From: an uncultured Eubacteriales bacterium
GTDB lineage: Bacteria; Bacillota; Clostridia; Christensenellales; Borkfalkiaceae
Direction of reading: 5' to 3'
Assembly (NCBI GenBank): GCA_949288785.1
Contig: CASELQ010000010.1
Span: 18,378 to 82,377, forward strand
DNA: 64,000 bases
Positions within the stretch are counted from its first letter, which is position 1. Each line of letters starts with the position of its first letter. Under the pieces are notes generated by a model. It searched no databases. It was given only the letters and a program-made list of their open reading frames with translations, and was not told where the DNA came from. This document shows positions 50,102-58,249 of this stretch, piece after piece. Both the position numbers and the translations under genes were made by a program.

Positions 50102-51649
50102 TTGAGATACTTTTTTAAGACAGTGGCAATAGTTACCGTTTTTTCGGTTTGCGAAAAATTTTTGGGGTTTTTATACCGTATATACCTCTCGCACGCCATC
50201 GGCACGGAAGGCGTGGGCATGTATCAGGTGGCGCTTTCGGTGTTCGGGTTTTTGCTTACCGTTACCTGCTCGGGCACGCCTATAACCGTTTCCCGCCTGA
50301 TGACAAAATATCGCTCCGAAGGCAGGAAAGACAAAGTAAATAAAGTGATAACGGCAGGCATTGCGCTTACGTTAGGCATTGCCCTGCCCCTGCTGCTGTT
50401 GCTGTTTTTTGCGCGCGGCAAACTCTCGTTCCTGTTTGCGGACGAGCGGTGCGTAAGCATCTTCCTCGTGGTGCTTCCGGGGCTTGCATTCACCTCCGTA
50501 TACTCGGTGCTGCGCGGGGTTTTTTGGGGCAATAAAGATTTTCTGCCGTACAGCGTTATAGAACTGCTGGAAGAGATTTGCATGATAATAGCGGGCGTGA
50601 TACTTGTAACCGGCGCGGCCTCGGCATATCAGGGGGCGTTCCGCGCCGGAATCGCGGTGCTTATATCCTATATATTTTCCTTTTCGCTTGCCGCGGCGGT
50701 ATTTTTCCTCAGAAAAAACAAACTGCAAAACCCGCGCACCGAATTTCGCCCCCTGCTTGCGTCTTCCGCGCCGGTTACCGCCATGCGCACCATAAATTCG
50801 CTTGCCGGCTCCCTTGTTTCCATCATATTCCCGTTAAGGCTGGTGGCGGCGGGGTTCAGCCGTTCACAGGCAATGAGTCTTTACGGCGCCGCCGTGGGGC
50901 AGGCGATACCGCTCCTCTTTGTCCCCACCACCCTTATAGGGTCTTTCACGCTGGTGCTGGTGCCGGAAATTTCCGAAGATTTTTACGGCAAACGCAACCT
51001 AAGCTTAAAAAACAACGTAGAAAAGGCGATAAAGTTCACGCTGCTCCTTTCGGCGATATTCGTTCCCGTATTTTTCGTGTGCGGAGAAGAGATAGGCATA
51101 CTGGTATTCGGCAGCCCGGAATGCGGCAACTATCTTACCGCCGCCTCCTTCCTCATGCTCTTTATGGGGCTGGACGGAGTTACCACCAGCATATTAAACT
51201 CCATGGGCAAGGAAAAGAAAGTTCTCATGTACTGCGCGATAAGCGGCATATTCATGCTGGCGGCAATTTGGTTTTTACCCTCAGTCATGGGCGTTTACGC
51301 GCTGCTTGCGGGGTACTCCGCGGTATACTGCGTTACTACCGCGCTAAACCTTATTTTACTGCATAAGACCTGCCCCGTTAAACCTGTATATATAAAATAC
51401 GCATTAAAGACGGTTCTCTTAATTATACCCGCGGCGGCGTTCGGGCTTATGCTGGAACGTATGCTTCTGCCCGTCATGGGAACGCTTCTCACTTTTTTGA
51501 CGGTATCCGTTCTTACGGCGGGGTTTTTGTGCCTGCTGTATATGGGCGCGGGGCTGTTCGACGTAAATATAGCCGCGCGTTTCAAGCGGAATAAAAAGCG
51601 CCCCGCGCCCGGATCGGGCGCGGGGAATAAAACCGCCGTAAAAAATTAA
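50102..51649 (+). CDS. SpoVB-like polysaccharide flippase (MATE/MOP superfamily)
   Basis: A 515-residue integral membrane protein with about 14 helices, related to SpoVB and MurJ-type lipid-linked sugar flippases used in spore cortex or wall synthesis. It starts with TTG at 50102 (GGCGGAG site) as MRYFFKTVAIVTVFSVCEKFLGFLYRIYLSHAIGTEGVGMYQ, matching SpoVB. GTPITVSRLMTKYR, SVLRGVFWGNKDFLPYSV and YGAAVGQAIPLLFVPTTLIGS are family segments. The C-terminus (FKRNKKRPAPGSGAGN) is encoded by a perfect hairpin. Its cargo is unproven. Confidence 0.92.
   Translation: MRYFFKTVAIVTVFSVCEKFLGFLYRIYLSHAIGTEGVGMYQVALSVFGFLLTVTCSGTPITVSRLMTKYRSEGRKDKVNKVITAGIALTLGIALPLLLLLFFARGKLSFLFADERCVSIFLVVLPGLAFTSVYSVLRGVFWGNKDFLPYSVIELLEEICMIIAGVILVTGAASAYQGAFRAGIAVLISYIFSFSLAAAVFFLRKNKLQNPRTEFRPLLASSAPVTAMRTINSLAGSLVSIIFPLRLVAAGFSRSQAMSLYGAAVGQAIPLLFVPTTLIGSFTLVLVPEISEDFYGKRNLSLKNNVEKAIKFTLLLSAIFVPVFFVCGEEIGILVFGSPECGNYLTAASFLMLFMGLDGVTTSILNSMGKEKKVLMYCAISGIFMLAAIWFLPSVMGVYALLAGYSAVYCVTTALNLILLHKTCPVKPVYIKYALKTVLLIIPAAAFGLMLERMLLPVMGTLLTFLTVSVLTAGFLCLLYMGAGLFDVNIAARFKRNKKRPAPGSGAGNKTAVKN
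51601..51625 (+). terminator. Hairpin inside the end of the spoVB gene
   Basis: 11-bp perfect stem CCCCGCGCCCG / CGGGCGCGGGG with a 3-base loop, lying within the last 17 codons. Could act as a terminator that overlaps coding sequence. Confidence 0.55.
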
Positions 51650-51662
51650 ATCGTTAAAATTT

Positions 51663-52367
51663 TTACTCTTTTTCGCTCTGCTCCTCACTCTCCGTGGTCT
51701 GTTCTTTAACCGCCTGCTGCCCGCTCTCCTCCTTTTTGCCGCCGAAATACTTACTCTTTAATAGCAGCGGAGAGAGCGCGAATATGACCGCATAATTGGC
51801 TATATTGTTAAATATCTGCCCCTTGAAAAACAGGCGGTAAGCAAGGTATGAAAGATAACTCACACCCCCGCCGAAACGGGAAGAGACGTAATCTACCACG
51901 GCGGAAGAGAACCCCATGCCCTTATTATAAAAGTAAAACCCGGTGCTGTTGATGCCCACCGTGCAAACCAGAAGGGTTATAACGCAGGCAAAGGCAAGCT
52001 TAATAAACAGCTGCCCGCGGCACTTTATCTGAACGCCGTTGACTATCATCCCCGCGATAAGCGCCATGGCGCCCGTGGAAAGCCCCACCCAGGGCATATA
52101 CAGCTGCCCCCAGGAATTAAAGACGTAGCCTATAAAATCGCCTATTACGCAGGCGGCAAACCCGGGCACCGCCCCGAGAAGTATGCCCATGGCAAACGCC
52201 ACGGCGATGGTGAGCGAATACTGCACGTCGAAAAATCTGAACTCAAAAAACATATTGGCAACCACGGTAAAAGCCGTCATCACGCCGATATACGCAATTT
52301 TCCCGGTAGGGCGCGCCCTTAAAATAAGGTCGGAAAAAAACATCCTTTTGACATCGCATCTGAACAT
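51663..52367 (-). CDS. folT: ECF transporter substrate-binding subunit for folate (FolT)
   Basis: The membrane S-component that binds the vitamin and docks to the shared energy-coupling module. The 234-residue protein has six hydrophobic segments (KIAYIGVMTAFTVVANMFFEF, YSLTIAVAFAMGILLGAVPGFAACVIGDFIGY, TGAMALIAGMIVNG) and the ECF-S pattern FRFFDVQYSLTIA...GAVPGFAACVIGD. A folate role follows from the tetrahydrofolate riboswitch directly upstream. The C-terminal 30 residues are charged and unrelated to the family. GGAGAG precedes the ATG. EcfA/EcfT genes are not in the window. Confidence 0.9.
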   Translation of the reverse strand: MFRCDVKRMFFSDLILRARPTGKIAYIGVMTAFTVVANMFFEFRFFDVQYSLTIAVAFAMGILLGAVPGFAACVIGDFIGYVFNSWGQLYMPWVGLSTGAMALIAGMIVNGVQIKCRGQLFIKLAFACVITLLVCTVGINSTGFYFYNKGMGFSSAVVDYVSSRFGGGVSYLSYLAYRLFFKGQIFNNIANYAVIFALSPLLLKSKYFGGKKEESGQQAVKEQTTESEEQSEKE

Positions 52368-52381
52368 AAAAAAATCTCTCC

Positions 52382-52424
52382 TTACAGAAAATATAAGAAT
52401 AGAGAGACCGATAACACGGCATAC
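52382..52424 (-). promoter_or_regulatory. Ribosome-site sequestering hairpin of the folT leader
   Basis: Downstream of the riboswitch on the minus strand, TCTCTC lies shortly before AAGGAGAGA and can pair with it. This would hide the folT ribosome site, consistent with translational control. Confidence 0.5.
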
Positions 52425-52468
52425 CCGCGCCCGGAAAACCCTTAAAGCGCTTTATATGCACATATAAT

Positions 52469-52557
52469 AGCGGACGCGCAAAGGCACCGCAGGCAAAAAC
52501 CTTTCGTTTGCAAACGACATCCCATTCTGCAACACTTTACGCGCCTTTGCTACTCTA
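52469..52557 (-). ncRNA. Tetrahydrofolate (THF) riboswitch
   Basis: On the minus strand the RNA carries the THF-riboswitch consensus in order: GAGTAG, CGCGTAAAGTGT, GAATGGGATGTCG, AACGAA, GCGGTGCC and CGTCCGCT. The P1 stem AGAGTAG.../...CGTCCGCT and the helix TTGCA...TGCAA of the internal arm pair correctly. THF riboswitches control folate transport and synthesis; here the next gene is an ECF S-component. Confidence 0.93.
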
Positions 52558-52566
52558 TTTTTTTAT

Positions 52567-52595
52567 ATAATAACACAGTACGCCCGCTAAGTCAA
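52567..52595 (-). promoter_or_regulatory. Promoter of the folT transcript
   Basis: Minus strand TTGACT (52590-52595), 17-base spacer, TATTAT (52567-52572), placed just upstream of the riboswitch. Confidence 0.8.
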
Positions 52596-52646
52596 GCAAT
52601 TATACCCGGGGCGTATAAAAACCCTTGCCCCGCCCATACTTAAAAT

Positions 52647-53333
52647 ATGCTTGTTACCTTTATAAGAACGCTTATAATCTTTATAACTCTTATAATAGTC
52701 ATGCGGCTGATGGGCAAACGCCAGATAGGCGAAATGCAGCCCTTCGAGTTTATAGTAACGCTCATAATAGCCGACCTTGCCTGCGTGCCCATGGCAGACG
52801 TATCCATACCTCTGACATACGGCATAGTGGGTATTTTCGCGCTGTTTTTGCTGCACCAGCTTCTTTCGGTGCTCGAACAGTCCGGCTCGCTTTGCAAGCG
52901 CATAATATCCGGCAAACCCAGCCTCGTTATAAATAAGGACGGAGTGGATATAAGGGAACTGAGAAAAAACAACATGGGGCTGGACGACCTTATAGAATCC
53001 ATGCGTAACTGCGGATACTTTTCTTTGGACGACGTGGATTACGCCGTATTCGAATCAAACGGTCAGCTCTCCGCGCTGGAAAGCAAGCAAAAGACCGAAA
53101 GGGGCTGCTCTCTCCCGCTGCTCATAGTAAACTGCGGAAAGACCGTTTTCCGCAATCTTGCCATAATAAAGACGGACAAGCGCGGCGTGGAGGAATTTAT
53201 AAAACAGACGGGCGGCTCGGTCAAAAATACCGAAGTCATGACCGTAGACGGAAACGGCAGGACATATATTAAAGAACGGCGGAGCAAATTCAAAATAGTG
53301 CAATACCGGCTGCCGGAGGGGGTAAAATGGTAA
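52647..53333 (+). CDS. DUF421-family membrane protein (YetF-like)
   Basis: A 228-residue protein with three N-terminal membrane helices (LVTFIRTLIIFITLIIVMRLMG, FIVTLIIADLACVPMA, YGIVGIFALFLLHQLLSVL) and a cytoplasmic YetF C-terminal domain (KPSLVINKDGVDIRELRKNNMGLDDLIESMRNCGYFSLDDVDYAVFESNGQLS), both diagnostic of DUF421. MGKRQIGEMQPFEF is the conserved loop. Function unknown; YetF-family genes occur with sporulation genes in Firmicutes. It overlaps DUF4363 by 7 bases. No ribosome site is visible before the ATG. Confidence 0.92.
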   Translation: MLVTFIRTLIIFITLIIVMRLMGKRQIGEMQPFEFIVTLIIADLACVPMADVSIPLTYGIVGIFALFLLHQLLSVLEQSGSLCKRIISGKPSLVINKDGVDIRELRKNNMGLDDLIESMRNCGYFSLDDVDYAVFESNGQLSALESKQKTERGCSLPLLIVNCGKTVFRNLAIIKTDKRGVEEFIKQTGGSVKNTEVMTVDGNGRTYIKERRSKFKIVQYRLPEGVKW

Positions 53334-53704
53334 AATCGATAATATCCATGGCGGTGGTAAGCATACTTCTTATCATAGGCTCGGTATACGAGCGCAATTT
53401 TATAGACCGGCAGTTCACAGAGCTCGGACAGGTGCTCGAAGTGCTTTACGAAAAGGTGGACGAGCAGACCGCCACGCAGGACGACGTTTACGCGGTGCAG
53501 AAAAACTGGCTGGAAAAAAAGAAGTATCTGCACATATTCATACCGCACAACGAAATAAAGGAAATAGATTTATGGCTTTCGGAATCTTCCACCCTGGTGC
53601 GGGACGAGGAGTGGAACGACGCCATATCCAAAATAGAGGTGCTTAAAGAACTTGCCGAACAAATTCCCAAGACCTTTCTCGTTCGCTGGGAAAACATTCT
53701 GTAA
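53327..53704 (+). CDS. DUF4363-family protein
   Basis: A 125-residue protein with one N-terminal membrane helix (IISMAVVSILLIIGSVYE) and an outside helical domain (EQTATQDDVYAVQKNWLEKKKYLHIFIPHNEIKEIDLWLSESSTL), matching DUF4363. Residues 35-100 are likely coiled coil. The gene overlaps the DUF421 gene, and the two are a known pair in Clostridia. GGAGG precedes the ATG. Function unknown. Confidence 0.9.
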   Translation: MVKSIISMAVVSILLIIGSVYERNFIDRQFTELGQVLEVLYEKVDEQTATQDDVYAVQKNWLEKKKYLHIFIPHNEIKEIDLWLSESSTLVRDEEWNDAISKIEVLKELAEQIPKTFLVRWENIL

Positions 53705-53810
53705 ACCGTATTATCCGATTCGGATAATTATTTTAAAAAATTTGCGATGAAGTCATTTACAGCGGTTTAAGTTTGTAATGATTCCGTATGCAACGGTTTT
53801 TACAAACGGT

Positions 53811-53842
53811 AGGCGCGCCGCGGAAAATTCCGCGGCGCGCCT
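53811..53842. terminator. GC-rich hairpin between convergent genes
   Basis: 15-bp perfect stem AGGCGCGCCGCGGAA / TTCCGCGGCGCGCCT with a 2-base centre, followed by AAGGCTTTTT on the plus strand. Ends both DUF4363 and mscS. Confidence 0.7.
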
Positions 53843-53886
53843 AAGGCTTTTTAATATCCGAATTACAATACCGCACGCATCATGCT

Positions 53887-54957
53887 TTACGCCCGTTTCG
53901 TCTTTTTCGACTCCGCACCTGCCGCGCGGGTCCCCGCTTTCTTTGCCGAGGCGGTTTTCCCTGCGGCTCCCTTACGCGCCGAAGACCTGCCTGCCGGCTG
54001 CGGAGCGGAAACAACGAGCTGCGGGAAAGGTATGTTTATATTATTCCTGTCAAACAAAAGTTTTATCTCTCTGTTCAGATCTCTCTGCACCTGAAAAAGG
54101 CTCCCTTCCTTACATTTCGCCGTAAACAGAAGGTTTACGCTGGAATCTGCCAGTTCGGAAACGCCCTTATATTCGGGACCTTCCTCTATGCCCTCTATAC
54201 GAGCCGCCATGGCGGGAAGTTCCTCCCTTATGATTTTTTCCACGCGCTCCAAAGATTCCGAATATTCTATTCCCACGGTGCACTGCGCCAAAGATAATTC
54301 CTGCGTCTGGTTAATAACCGATTTTATTTCGCTGTTATTTATAATCATTATGTTTCCGCCGGCGTCTACAATCTTTGTAGTCCTTATGCCTATCTCCTGA
54401 ACGGTGCCGCGGCAACCGTCTATCACGACTATATCTCCTACCAGAAACTCGCCTTCACACACTATGAACACGCCGGCAACTATATCCGCCACAAGGCTCT
54501 GCGCGCCAAGACCGATGATAAGGGTGAGTACGCCCGCGCTTGCGATAAGGGTGGTTACGTCCACTCCCCATGTGCCCAAAATAACGAGCGCCATAACTAT
54601 TATTATTACCCAGCGGATGAGGTTGTTTACAAGTTTTATCACCGTAATGCTTCGGCTGGATCTGCCGAAACTGAGCCGGGTTACCGAGCGGATGACCATA
54701 CTTATTATCGCGCCCACGGTGATTATCTGCACCGTGCGGATAACTTCGGGCAGCAGCCGGTAAACGGAATTTATAAAATGATTGCCGGTTATTTCTTTAT
54801 TGAACACCGAATTTTCACCGAAAATTTCGCTCGAAAATACAAATGCCAGCGCGGTTACCGCCAGCGCGACCAGCAGAAACACCGTCTTTACCGCAAGTCT
54901 TTTATGCTTTTTCTTTTTCACGGGTACGGTCGTTGCGCTCGATTTGTTTTTATCCAT
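53887..54957 (-). CDS. MscS-family mechanosensitive channel
   Basis: Releases solutes when membrane tension rises. The 356-residue protein has helices at about 25-45, 75-90 and 115-165 (including the pore helix VTTLIASAGVLTLIIGLGAQSLVADIVAGVFIV), followed by the MscS beta domain (FLVGDIVVIDGCRGTVQEIGIRTTKIVDAGGNIMIINNSEIKSVINQTQE). The C-terminal 40 residues are a basic Ala/Lys tail (SSARKGAAGKTASAKKAGTR), as in many Clostridia. The N-terminus is also Lys-rich. AAAGGTG precedes the ATG. Confidence 0.93.
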   Translation of the reverse strand: MDKNKSSATTVPVKKKKHKRLAVKTVFLLVALAVTALAFVFSSEIFGENSVFNKEITGNHFINSVYRLLPEVIRTVQIITVGAIISMVIRSVTRLSFGRSSRSITVIKLVNNLIRWVIIIVMALVILGTWGVDVTTLIASAGVLTLIIGLGAQSLVADIVAGVFIVCEGEFLVGDIVVIDGCRGTVQEIGIRTTKIVDAGGNIMIINNSEIKSVINQTQELSLAQCTVGIEYSESLERVEKIIREELPAMAARIEGIEEGPEYKGVSELADSSVNLLFTAKCKEGSLFQVQRDLNREIKLLFDRNNINIPFPQLVVSAPQPAGRSSARKGAAGKTASAKKAGTRAAGAESKKTKRA

Positions 54958-54984
54958 TTTATCACCTTTGTCTTAAAGTCAAAG

Positions 54985-55006
54985 GGCGCGGCAAACTTGC
55001 CGCGCC
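54985..55006 (-). terminator. Terminator of rpmF
   Basis: 10-bp stem GGCGCGGCAA / TTGCCGCGCC with a 2-base loop, 30 bases past the rpmF stop on the minus strand. Confidence 0.65.
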
Positions 55007-55035
55007 GAAAATTCGCGCCGATAAAACGCAAAAAC

Positions 55036-55230
55036 TCAGTTCTTTTTCTCTTTTGCGGAAACGTCCACTATCTGCTTCCCGTCGTAATACCCGCATTTGG
55101 GGCATACCCTGTGAGAAGCCTTTAATTCATGGCACTGGGGGCACTCCGTAAGATTGGGAGCTTCCAGCTTCCACTGCGCGTATCTCGTGTTTGTCCTCTG
55201 TTTAGAAGTTTTGCTTTTCTGTACTGCCAT
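55036..55230 (-). CDS. rpmF: 50S ribosomal protein L32
   Basis: A 64-residue ribosomal protein. MAVQKSKTSKQRTNTRYAQWK and the zinc-ribbon pattern CPQCHELK...CPKCGYYDGKQI mark the four-cysteine (zinc-containing) form of L32. It lies 17 bases after the DUF177 gene, the common order. Confidence 0.97.
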   Translation of the reverse strand: MAVQKSKTSKQRTNTRYAQWKLEAPNLTECPQCHELKASHRVCPKCGYYDGKQIVDVSAKEKKN

Positions 55231-55247
55231 CTTTATCTACCTTCCCT

Positions 55248-55682
55248 TTATTTGCATTTACACTCGCCCTTGTTGAGATTTCCGCCGCACACGGGGCACA
55301 GCCCCTTGCAGTCTTCCCCGCACAAAAAGTTCACGGGCATATTGGTCATAACCACGTCAAGGACGATTTTTGTTATATCAATTTTATCGTTAACCGCGGG
55401 ATAAACGCTGTCCGCCCCGCCGCATTCCTCGAAAAACTCCGCGGTGCATACCTTTTCGGTCTGTTCAAGGCACCTTGTGCAGCTGCCCGAAAGCACATAT
55501 GCCGCTTCCCCTTCCACCGCGGCGGAGTGTTCGCCCGTAAGCGTTACTTTGCCGGTAACGCGCACGTTACCCGCCACTTCCACCCCGGGTATATCGCATA
55601 ACTGCGGCTCGGGTTCTATTTCCGCATAAAACGTCTGCGACGTTTTTCCGCTCCTTTTGAGTTCCCGTAAATCGAAAATCAT
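55248..55682 (-). CDS. DUF177 (YceD) ribosome-assembly protein
   Basis: A 144-residue protein of the YceD family, needed for 23S rRNA accumulation in several bacteria. The N-terminal part (MIFDLRELKRSGKTSQTFYAEI) and the core YVLSGSCTRCLEQTEKVCTAEFFEE match. The C-terminus adds a four-cysteine zinc-ribbon-like end (CGEDCKGLCPVCGGNLNKGECKCK). It is co-transcribed with rpmF from promoter 55707-55735. Confidence 0.93.
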   Translation of the reverse strand: MIFDLRELKRSGKTSQTFYAEIEPEPQLCDIPGVEVAGNVRVTGKVTLTGEHSAAVEGEAAYVLSGSCTRCLEQTEKVCTAEFFEECGGADSVYPAVNDKIDITKIVLDVVMTNMPVNFLCGEDCKGLCPVCGGNLNKGECKCK

Positions 55683-55706
55683 AGCGTATGCCGTTCAAGC
55701 TTATCA

Positions 55707-55735
55707 AGTATATAATATTTATCGCGCCTTGTCAA
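55707..55735 (-). promoter_or_regulatory. Promoter of DUF177-rpmF
   Basis: Minus strand TTGACA (55730-55735), 17-base spacer, TATACT (55707-55712). Confidence 0.85.
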
Positions 55736-55786
55736 CGATTTTGCGCATTTTTTATCAATTTGCGCCGTATAGTGCCCTTCAAGCAC

Positions 55787-56977
55787 TTATTTTGCGGTAA
55801 CAAGCTCCTTGGTTTCCCTCGCAATGGAGAGCTCTTCATTGGTGGGGCAGACTACTATTTTCACCTTGGAATCTTCGGTGTTTATAAAGGTCTCCCCGCG
55901 GGTGAGATTCTTCTTTTCGTCCAGCACGGCGCCGCAATAGGACATATCTTTCATTACCAGCCCGCGGATAAGAGGTGCGTTTTCGCCTATTCCGCCGGTA
56001 AACACTATCGCGTCCGCCCCGTTTAAAACCGCAAGATAACTTCCCACGTATTTCTTAACACGGTATGCAAGCATTTCAAGGGCAAGCCCCGCACGCTCGT
56101 TACCATCGTTCATGGCGGCGGTAAGGTCCCTTAAATCGCTGGAAAGCCCGCTTATGCCGTAAACGCCGCACTTCTTGTTGAGATAGTCTACCACCTCTTC
56201 GGGCTTTAAGCCCAGCTTAACTCGGATATAATCTACGGCGGCGGGGTCTATATCTCCGCTGCGCGTGCCCATGATAAGCCCTTCGAGCGGGGTAAAGCCC
56301 ATGGAGGTATCCACGCACTTCCCGTCCTTCACCGCGGAAATGGAAGAACCGTTGCCGAGGTGGCAGATTATCATTTTGGCGTTTTTGTTGCCGAGCAGTT
56401 TTCCCGCCTCCTCCGAAACGTACTTATGGGAGGTGCCGTGGAACCCGTATTTTCTCACTTTATACTTTTCGTATACCTCATACGGAATGCCGTACATATA
56501 CGCCTTTCGGGGCATTGTGGAGTGGAAAGTGGTATCGAACACCGCCACCATGGGTATGCCCGGCATAACTTCCCTGCAGCTCTTTATGCAGGCGATATTC
56601 CCCGGCATGTGAAGGGGCCCTAACTCCGCGTTCTTTTCGCAGATCTTTATGACCTCGTCGTCAATCACAACCGAGTGTTTAAAGTCCTCTCCCGAATGGA
56701 GCACCCTGTGCCCCACCGCGCCTATTTCGCTTATGCTTGACAGGGCGCCCTTTTCCTTATCCAGCATGGCGGTAAGCACCAGCTGCATAGCCTCCTTATG
56801 GGTGGGCATCTCCTTGGATATTTCGGTTTCCCGCCCGTCAAAGGTCTTTTGCGTGAGTTTGCCGCCCTTTGCGGTGATGCGCTCGCACAGTCCCTTTAAT
56901 ATCACGCTCTCGTCTTTCATATCTATAAGCTGATATTTGAGAGAAGAGCTGCCTGCGTTTATTACCAGAATTTTCAT
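55787..56977 (-). CDS. ackA: Acetate kinase
   Basis: Interconverts acetyl phosphate + ADP and acetate + ATP, the energy-yielding end of acetate fermentation. The 396-residue enzyme has MKILVINAGSSSLKYQLIDM (phosphate-1), GHRVLHSGEDF, FDTTFHSTMPRKAYMYGIPYE, HGTSHKYVSEEA, CHLGNGSSISAV (phosphate-2) and TGGIGENAPLIR (adenosine site). Length is standard. It is placed 48 bases after pta on the minus strand. Confidence 0.98.
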   Translation of the reverse strand: MKILVINAGSSSLKYQLIDMKDESVILKGLCERITAKGGKLTQKTFDGRETEISKEMPTHKEAMQLVLTAMLDKEKGALSSISEIGAVGHRVLHSGEDFKHSVVIDDEVIKICEKNAELGPLHMPGNIACIKSCREVMPGIPMVAVFDTTFHSTMPRKAYMYGIPYEVYEKYKVRKYGFHGTSHKYVSEEAGKLLGNKNAKMIICHLGNGSSISAVKDGKCVDTSMGFTPLEGLIMGTRSGDIDPAAVDYIRVKLGLKPEEVVDYLNKKCGVYGISGLSSDLRDLTAAMNDGNERAGLALEMLAYRVKKYVGSYLAVLNGADAIVFTGGIGENAPLIRGLVMKDMSYCGAVLDEKKNLTRGETFINTEDSKVKIVVCPTNEELSIARETKELVTAK

Positions 56978-57025
56978 TTTTAACTCCTGAACCGTTATTA
57001 AATATTATCCTAAAACCTTACGCCC

Positions 57026-58063
57026 TTATTTTGCCTGCAAAGCGGTAATGGCTATGACCGCCACCACGTCCTCCGCGGTGCACCCGCGCGAAAGGTCGTT
57101 TATGGGTTTTGCAAAGCCTTGGCATATGGGGCCGAGCGCCATATATCCGCCCAGGCGCTGGGCGATCTTATAGCCGATGTTGCCCGCGTTTATGTTGGGG
57201 AATATAAATACGTTGGCGTGCCCCGCCACCTTTGAACCGGGGGCTTTAAGTTCCCCTACTTCGGGGGCGATCGCCGCGTCAAACTGGAACTCCCCGTCCA
57301 GCGCAAGGTCGGGCGCCGCCTTTTTGGCAAGGGCGGTAGCCTCCTGCATCTTGGGTACAGACTTGAAATACTTGTCGTCGTTACCGGAACCCTTGGTGGA
57401 GAAAGAGAGCATTGCAACGCGCGGCTCTATCCCCGCGATGTTCTTTGCCGTCTCCGCGGTGGAAATGGCTATGTCCGCTATCTGCTGCGCGTCCGGCTCT
57501 ATGTTTATGGCGCAGTCTCCGAATACCACTACCCCGTCCGGAACGTACTTATTCTCCACGTCCGGCGCGACGAGTACGAAACTGCTCGATACGGTGTTTA
57601 TCCCGGGCGCCGTCTTTATGACCTGCAAACCGGGGCGCAAGGTGTTGGCGGTGGAGTGGCAGGCGCCCGAAACGAGCCCGTCCGCATCGCCCGATTTTAA
57701 CATGAGCGCGGCGTACATGGTGTAATCTTTAAGTATGGAAGCTTTTGCCGACTGCGCGTCCGCATATTCGGGCTGCCCCGTCTTTTTATTTATCTTGCCC
57801 TTTCTTATTTCAAACAGCAGCTCCGCGTATTTATCGGTGCGGGCGTCCGTTTTCGGGTCGGTAAAGGTAACGTTTTTAAAAGTTACGGAGGGGTTTGCGG
57901 CCTTTATTTCCTGCTCGTTCCCCAAAAGAATAATGCGCGCTATCCCGCTTTCACCCGCTTTGGCGGCGGCGGATACCACGCGCTTATCTTCCCCTTCCGG
58001 CAAAACTATGGTCTTATTTAAAAGTTTTGCCTGTTCCATTATTTTTTCCAGCACTTTGGGCAT
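57026..58063 (-). CDS. pta: Phosphate acetyltransferase
   Basis: Interconverts acetyl-CoA + phosphate and acetyl phosphate. The 345-residue protein is the short Pta form with only the PTA_PTB catalytic domain: TIVLPEGEDKRVVSAA near the start, LKSGDADGLVSGACHSTANTLRPGLQVI, MLSFSTKGSGNDD and FPNINAGNIGYKIAQRLGGYMALGPICQGFAKPINDLSRGC. It forms an operon with ackA downstream. AAAGGAGCG precedes the ATG. Confidence 0.97.
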   Translation of the reverse strand: MPKVLEKIMEQAKLLNKTIVLPEGEDKRVVSAAAKAGESGIARIILLGNEQEIKAANPSVTFKNVTFTDPKTDARTDKYAELLFEIRKGKINKKTGQPEYADAQSAKASILKDYTMYAALMLKSGDADGLVSGACHSTANTLRPGLQVIKTAPGINTVSSSFVLVAPDVENKYVPDGVVVFGDCAINIEPDAQQIADIAISTAETAKNIAGIEPRVAMLSFSTKGSGNDDKYFKSVPKMQEATALAKKAAPDLALDGEFQFDAAIAPEVGELKAPGSKVAGHANVFIFPNINAGNIGYKIAQRLGGYMALGPICQGFAKPINDLSRGCTAEDVVAVIAITALQAK

Positions 58064-58249
58064 AATATTTTGCGCTCCTTTGATTTTTTGGGTTTTTTGT
58101 TTTGTTTTTCGGAAAAAATGTTGTAAAATTGATTATGAACTTTTTCCACTGCATATTTTACTACATTTGCGGCCAAAAGTAAAACGATACCGCGCATTTT
58201 TCGGCGGGTAACAAAAATTTTACGGAGAATTTTTTCGGGAGGCGGTTTC

